Assembly (NCBI GenBank): GCA_033065855.1
Contig: JAVXUO010000565.1
Location: forward strand, 1 to 64,000
Length of the DNA: 64,000 nt
Reading direction: 5' to 3'
DNA from: Escallonia rubra
Lineage: Eukaryota; Streptophyta; Magnoliopsida; Escalloniales; Escalloniaceae
The notes beneath the pieces are model-generated. The model was not told the origin of the DNA. It made no database searches and saw only the letters and a program-made list of their open reading frames with translations. Positions 59,008 through 64,000 of this stretch are shown here, piece after piece. How positions within the stretch are numbered: the stretch's first letter is position 1; each line of letters opens with the position of its first letter. Made by a program: the position numbers and the translations under genes.

Positions 59008-62000
59008 ATGGCAAGTAGATCGGCGCAATTTCTTTGCAAGAAATCCTTTAATCGTCTCATCAATCACGTAAGTTCACAAACCAATCCTTTCTTTGTTCAT
59101 AATCTAGAGTTCATCTTGCGGCGTTGGCAAGTAGATCGGCACTATGCTAGCGTTTGTCAATGTATATACATATATATTATATATGTGTATTGCGTATTAT
59201 CTGATCACATGCTAGCGCTGAATATGCTAGCGTTGTATGTTTGGGAATGTTTACGCTTCCAACCTTGCCCTCTTTCCATTATTTCAGTTGCAAAAAATGG
59301 ATTTCAACCCTCCACCAGAAGATCCGTCCGTATTATACGACCAAGCAAACCATATCAGTACGCTCATATGGGATGGTGGAGTAAGATACTTATTTTATCG
59401 TTTATATCGTTTATTTTGCTTACGTATTTCAGTTACGAACGTTGTATATCGTTTATTTTGCTTAAATAATATTTATTAATTCGTAGGAAAGAGCACTTGT
59501 CAACACGGTAGAAGTAAGCGATAATTTCAACGCCTGGAAATTGAACAGAACCCAGAAAAGATTACTGCGTGGGATTGGGTTTGGGATTTTCACGCATGGG
59601 CAGATCTTTCAACAACTTGACCGGCACTTAATAGGTGCCCTTGTTGAAAGGTGGAGAAGTGAAACGAATACGTTTCACTTCCCTCTCGGAGAGATGACAA
59701 TTACCCTAGAAGATGTAGGGTTCATCTTAGGGTTACCGGTGACGGGGCGGCCGGTAATAGCTCATCCGTCTGAAGCAACGAATAAGAGGACCGCTAGGGA
59801 CTTCTTTACTTAGATACCCCAGGATCAATTTAGCAGTGGTGGTATCAAGTTGAAGTGGTTGGTAGATACCTACGGGGTTTTGCCAGAAAACTATACGGGC
59901 CATGACCTTGTGCTGTACACACAAGCCTTCCTCTGGTGGGTGATGGGGGCAATATTATTCCCAACGACGTCGAAGAACACGGTCATCGTCAAATATTTAC
60001 CGTTTTTGCGTAACCTGGCTGAGGTTGGGGATTATGCCTGGGGTGCAGCAACTCTTGCATACCTGTACCGAGCATTGCACAAGGCAATGAGGCCCGACTC
60101 CAAAGCGATATGTGCATGTCTCTCGCTATTGCAGGTATATCATACAATTCTTCATTACGTGCTCTTTGTTGTTTTTTTTTTGTTGAATGGACAATAAATG
60201 TTGACGATACTTTATTTAATGTCTTTGCTCTCAGGTGTGGTCTTATGAACACCTTGCTACCGGCGCACCCAGGCGTAGGGACGGAACAGATAATGTGTGG
60301 CCTCGGTTGTGCGCCTGGGAGTACAGCCGGAAGGAAACCCACTACGAGAGGAGAGACGATACCCATCACAACATATCATACTAGCGGCGGGAGCTCGACT
60401 CGTTATCTCCTGGCCAGATGCGATGGGCACCGTACAAACGTTTGGCGCGACGGGTGGGAGAGTCGTTCGTCTTCACACTCTCCGGGTTGCAACGCACACC
60501 CCTGATCCACTTCGAGGTCGCAGAGTGGCAGCTGCCAGATCGCGCTATGCGCCATTTTGACTGCCTGCAGGGGTTGCCAGCTGGCGCGCCAGATATGAGG
60601 CTTAACAGGAACCCACTGGGTGTCGGACTGTTTGGCAGGGCGAATGCGCACGACTTGTGCGCGCGTGAAATTGAGGTCTGGAATTCCTGGCAGGACACGC
60701 TGGCGACCATTGTGTCAGAGCCTGACCCCGTCATCAGCATCGAACAGTACAATGAGTGGTACTACCGCATCACCCGGAGGAGAGTAGCTCCAGTAAGGTT
60801 TGAACGCGGGGAGAAGTACCACCCTAGGGGTCAGATCGATGAGCACATGGCATACAATCTGGTAAGTTTCCAAACCAGTGCTTCTAATTGAACTTGATCA
60901 TTCTAAGTGTGTACGAAATTACTTATTTATTATCTCTCTGGATGTAGGTTAATGCCTCGTTCGCCTTCTTCCAGAAGTTGAGCGAGCGGAAGGATTTGGT
61001 GGATACCATGGGCGAGGAGCTTCGCCAACAGGCTGAAGCGTTGGCGTATGGCTGCGGGAATTTTTTGCGGCAAGCATCGGGACGGCCTTCGGGCGTCACC
61101 CCGGGAATGGGTTATCCGGGGTGGCAGCGGCCGTTTGTTCCCGAGGGATGCACCGATCCCTCGGGACAGACTTCGGGAGTGAGCCAGGGATATGGTTTTC
61201 CCTCTGTACCAGAAATGGGTGGTGATTGGGGACCGCCAAGCACCATGGGCCAGGCTCAAGCGCCGTGGGAAGATTACAGTGCGCCCTCCTTCTCTTTGCT
61301 ATTGGATTCGGAACCCCAACCCCTCTCTCAGAGTCAAGTCACGCAAGACTGGGGTTTCGGAAACATCAGTCTGTCCGAGACACTGCCCATTGTCCCGTGG
61401 GCAGGACCATCTATTGCCGAAGGCGGGCAATACCCCCCCGAAGGAGTGCAATATCCCCCGGTCGACCCCCCCAAAGGAATGCAATATCCCCCGGTCGACC
61501 CCCGAGGGCAATATCGCAAAGGGCATCCGTTGAAGCCCCTAAAGCCGCATAAATGCCAGATAATCAGAGAGCGTTATTTTAGCGGCTACCGGCATGACAA
61601 AGCGTCGTATAGTGTGGATCATCCGGAGGGCATGGATTACAGTTGCTCGTGGGGAGAACTGGCCTCCCTGGCTCCGGGGAGTTGGTTAGACAACGGTGTC
61701 GTCTCCACCTACGTGGAGATTCTGAAGGAAAGGTGTCGGCAGCAGCCGACCTATCCGGCCATTTTTTTGTTGGATGCCTTTTTTCATAGCATCCTAGTGT
61801 CTGAATGGCGGGAGTGGGTCGAACATAGGCGGAAGAAAAAGTTGGCCCAGTGGAGACCGTCCGCTAACCTACGAGCGTATCTTAATAGGGATAGTCCGGT
61901 GAGCGCAAGTGTTGCCGATGTGTTTCTAATCCCATTTCTAGGGGAAAGCCACTGGTACTTGGTTTGCTACGCCCCAACAAGTAAAGTCGTATCGGTGATC

Positions 62001-62468
62001 GACAGTCTCCACGACGATACTCTCCATATGCCTGTGCTGCAGATGTACAAAACCCAGTTGGACTCATTGGTAATGTTACGTTCGCTGTATAATGCTCTGA
62101 TTCTATCTTGCCATAAATTTTAACTCGTGTCTTACGCCATTTTCTGTTTCTCGCAGAATATTTTTTGTGCAATGGTCAATCGTGTCCGTGGTGACCCCGT
62201 ACCGGCGCGGCCAAATCTCGATAGGCGATTGAAGAAGAGGAGGCCCAAGCAACGTAACACTTCGGACTGCGGCGTCTTCCTTTGCATGTACATGGATTTC
62301 ATTTGTCGCTCTGAGAGCCTCAAGGCGGCCGTCTGGAGCCAAGCAGAAGTTGAAGCCTATAGATATAGAATAGCTTGGCAAATTATGAAAGGCCGGCCTA
62401 GAGCGGTTAGGTTTATAGAAAATCCGGCTAATGACGAGAATCCGCCCCAACATGTGGATCCCAGTTGA
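59008..62468 (+). pseudogene. PMD-C48 protease fusion gene (plant mobile domain plus Ulp1-like), two in-frame TAG
   Basis: Likely exons by splice signals: an optional first exon 59008-59069; 59298-59381, whose MDFNPPPEDPSVLYDQ start is typical of PMD/MAIL1-like proteins; 59487-60134 (PMD core: VERWRSETNTFHF, GEMTITLEDVGFILGLPV, then GDYAWGAATLAYLYRALH); 60235-60861 (VWSYEHL, then LDSLSPGQMRW, then an EQYNEWYYRITRR segment); 60948-62069; 62157-62468. The fifth exon has a Gly/Pro-rich linker with QYPPVDP repeats and then the C48 fold (GSWLDNG, HWYLVCYAP, VIDSL); the last exon has the QRNTSDCGVF box. His, Asp and Cys of the protease triad are all present. TAG codons at 59811-59813 and 60382-60384 interrupt the PMD part in frame. 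A cryptic intron could remove the first. The role would be desumoylation-like proteolysis and an element-linked PMD function. Confidence 0.75.
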
Positions 62469-62665
62469 AATTGTATCATAACAGTATTTTTTACATAAAC
62501 CGTGATTCATTGGTGTGATTTGATTTGTGTTGATTTCTGTTGTCGATTACTGATTGATTGATTTCAGTTGTTGGTTTTTTGGCCTCATTGGGAATGATTG
62601 AAATGTGGAAAATGAAATGGTGCAAAAATTTTCTAAGTAGTGAAGTTTAGTCTTTCTGCTGTGCC

Positions 62666-63560
62666 GTCCGCTATACAATGTAGCGGACTAATGTAGGTAG
62701 AGAATTTTTCTAAGTGTTGATGGGTGGAGCTTTCTGATGTGCCGTCCGCTATACAATGTAGCGGACAGGGTAGACAATTTTTTTAAATCTCCTGCTCCGT
62801 CCGCGATACAATGTAGCGGACAAATGTAGGTAGAGAATTTTTCTAAGTGTTGATGGGTGGAGCTTTCTGCTGTGCCGTCCGCTATACAATGTAGCGGACA
62901 AGACAGACAACTCTTTTAAAGCTCCTACTTCGTCCGCGATACAATGTAGCGGACAAATGTAGGTAGAGAATTTTTCTAAGTGTTGATGGGTGGAGCTTTC
63001 TGCTGCTCCGTCCGCGATACAATGTAGCGGACAAATGTAGGTAGAGAATTTTTCTAAGTTTAGATGGGTGGAGCTTTCTGCTGCGCCGTCCGCTATATAG
63101 TATAGCGGACATAAATGAAGACCAAAAGTTTCTGCTTTGCCGTCCGCTACATTGTATAGCGGACGTAAAATGAAGACCAAAGTTTCTGCTATGCCGTCCG
63201 CTACATTGTATGGCGGACGTAAAATGAAGACCAAATTTTTCTAAGTTTAGATGGGTGGAGCTTTCTGCTGCGCCGTCCGCTATATAGTATAGCGGACATA
63301 AATGAAGACCAAAAGTTTCTGCTATGCCGTCCGCTACATTGTATAGCGGACAGAAAATGAAGACCAAAGTTTCTTCTATGCCGTCCGCTACATTGTATAG
63401 CGGACGTAAAATGAAGCCCACAAGTTTCTGCTATGTCGTTCGCTACATTGTATAGCGGACGTAAAATAAAGTTTACCGTTTTACCGTCTGCTACGTTGTA
63501 TAGCGGACTTTAAAAAAACCCCAAAAAATTAGGTCCCTGCATATCCGTCCGCTATACATC
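62666..63560. repeat. Right array of 23-bp GTCCGCTA palindromes (14 units plus a half)
   Basis: Units start at 62666, 62744, 62799, 62877, 62932, 63010, 63088, 63142, 63196, 63274, 63329, 63383, 63438 and 63486, with a half-unit at 63547. Each is GTCCGCTA or a close variant, 7 bases, then TAGCGGAC. Spacing is either about 54-55 or 78 bases. The first six have centre TACAATG and those from 63142 on have its complement CATTGTA; units 63088 and 63274 have a TATAGTA-type centre. Spacers themselves recur (GTAGGTAGAGAATTTTTC; ATGAAGACCAAA). Confidence 0.93.
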
Positions 63561-63606
63561 AGATGGTAAAAACATTCCAGTATTCGGTCGAAAAATTATT
63601 AGGTAA

Positions 63607-63738
63607 AAAATTATTACAAATATCAAACTTATACAAATGTCTATCTTGCCATAAAAATTATTACAAATGTCAAACTTATACAAATGTCTATCCTGCCATA
63701 AAAATTATTACAAATGTCAAACTTATACAAAAAATTAA
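63607..63738. repeat. 47-bp tandem repeat, about 2.7 copies
   Basis: TTATTACAAATGTCAAAC and ACAAATGTCTATC recur with a 47-base period (TTATTACAAA at 63611, 63658 and 63705). It lies between the palindrome array and the end of the minus-strand gene, in the 3' untranslated position of that gene. Confidence 0.9.
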
Positions 63739-64000
63739 AGGTCCACTGCAGCTTGTCCGTCCTCATCTTCGGCGTCATCTTCTTCCCCGTCTTGCAAACC
63801 CCCTGGACTTATCCCCAGTGCCTTGTAATGGTTCCGCTTGTCGTGGTCAGTCATTTTGTTGCACAATGCACACCTTCCCAGCTTTTTAGGTTGAGTTGCT
63901 GTCTCAATTGAGCTTTTCATCCGTGTAGATCTCTTGCGGCCTTTCGTTTGCGATATAATTGGATCCAACGGCCGGATATCATTGTCGTCTTCCTCCCCCG
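63735..64000 (-). CDS. C-terminal end of a FAR1/MULE transposase-like protein (partial)
   Basis: The frame is open to the window edge, so the start lies beyond 64000; the Met at 63968 is probably internal. It contains DPIISQTKGRKRSTR followed by a Lys-rich segment and CALCNKMTDHDKRNH, a C-x2-C-x4-H-x4-(H) zinc-knuckle-like motif. The combination of a TKGR basic patch and a terminal knuckle is typical of the C-termini of FAR1/FHY3-type and Mutator-like transposases. The last knuckle position is His where Cys is usual. It runs towards the PMD-protease gene, as mudrA does towards mudrB in MuDR. An acidic tail (EEDDAEDEDG) ends the protein. Confidence 0.6.
   Translation of the reverse strand, partial: GEEDDNDIRPLDPIISQTKGRKRSTRMKSSIETATQPKKLGRCALCNKMTDHDKRNHYKALGISPGGLQDGEEDDAEDEDGQAAVDL

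Larger units (their letters stand above)
58551..64000. mobile_element. Probable Mutator-like element carrying a PMD-protease gene, left end only
   Basis: The boundary is set where similarity to the LTR and TA repeat stops and GGGAGCTGATCCCTTGACAGC starts. Inside are nested terminal foldbacks, a palindrome cluster, the PMD-C48 gene on plus, a larger palindrome array, and the C-terminal end of a minus-strand gene with a FAR1/MULE-like tail. PMD and Ulp1-like domains are both known passengers of plant Mutator-like elements (for example the Kaonashi group for Ulp1). The right end and the 9-bp duplication are outside the window, so the class is inference. Confidence 0.6.

Noticed and set aside
62749..63421. 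Long minus-strand frames of 161 and 179 codons over the palindrome array
   Set aside because: They are read-through of the repeat units and have no independent domain or codon signal.
62666..63560. CRISPR-like array of regularly spaced palindromic repeats
   Set aside because: The host is a plant, the spacers are themselves repeated, spacing alternates between two lengths and no cas-like gene exists. It is a tandem satellite of a transposon.

Overview
This window is a transposon-packed stretch of a flowering-plant nuclear genome, most likely a eudicot. It is AT-rich and full of microsatellites. Every recognisable coding stretch belongs to a plant mobile-element family or to an endogenised pararetrovirus. 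I see no convincing single-copy host gene, rRNA or tRNA gene. Most long open frames outside the listed genes are low-complexity or lie on the wrong strand.

Layout. 1-2.9 kb: unassigned AT-rich DNA with a GT-rich duplicated block. About 2.9-12.04 kb: a CACTA (En/Spm) DNA transposon on the minus strand. It has a long TNP2-type transposase (8733 to 5094), a second multi-exon gene (4849 to 2923) and a terminal CACTACAAGAAA end at 12040. A LINE fragment sits inside it and its other end is not in view. The CACTA sits in an LTR fragment (12041 to about 13230). 13.5-24.8 kb: a decayed endogenous caulimovirid in the order coat, movement, protease, RT, RNase H. It is split by a coding-less LTR retrotransposon (16388-22762, duplication CATTC). 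24.8-41.3 kb: stacked long LTRs of a Tekay/Del-like chromovirus family. These include two nested solo LTRs with intact 5-bp duplications (ATTGA around 25732-32917, CATGG around 29358-32537) and two pol-less derivatives pointing away from each other across a CA/TA microsatellite. 42.5-53.8 kb: a second chromovirus present as LTR-body-LTR-body-LTR, sharing its central LTR and bounded by one GATGG duplication. 53.8-58.5 kb: the rest of the interrupted LTR plus an inverted copy of 31.5-35.8 kb and a further direct partial copy.

58.55-64.0 kb is the most distinctive part. It is a probable Mutator-like element whose left end is a set of nested foldbacks. It carries a plus-strand gene that joins a plant mobile domain (PMD) to a C48 (Ulp1/SENP-like) cysteine protease, and the end of a convergent minus-strand gene with a FAR1/MULE-like tail. 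A cluster of 23-bp palindromes (GTCCGCTA-7 nt-TAGCGGAC) lies on each side of the gene: four on the left, fourteen full units on the right. The two-gene convergent layout recalls MuDR, with the PMD-protease gene in the accessory position.

No expressed pathway is implied; the genes serve element mobility. Element ages differ. The CACTA genes look nearly intact. The PMD-protease gene has two in-frame TAG codons. The tandem chromovirus shares some lesions between copies and has many private ones. The pararetrovirus is thoroughly broken.
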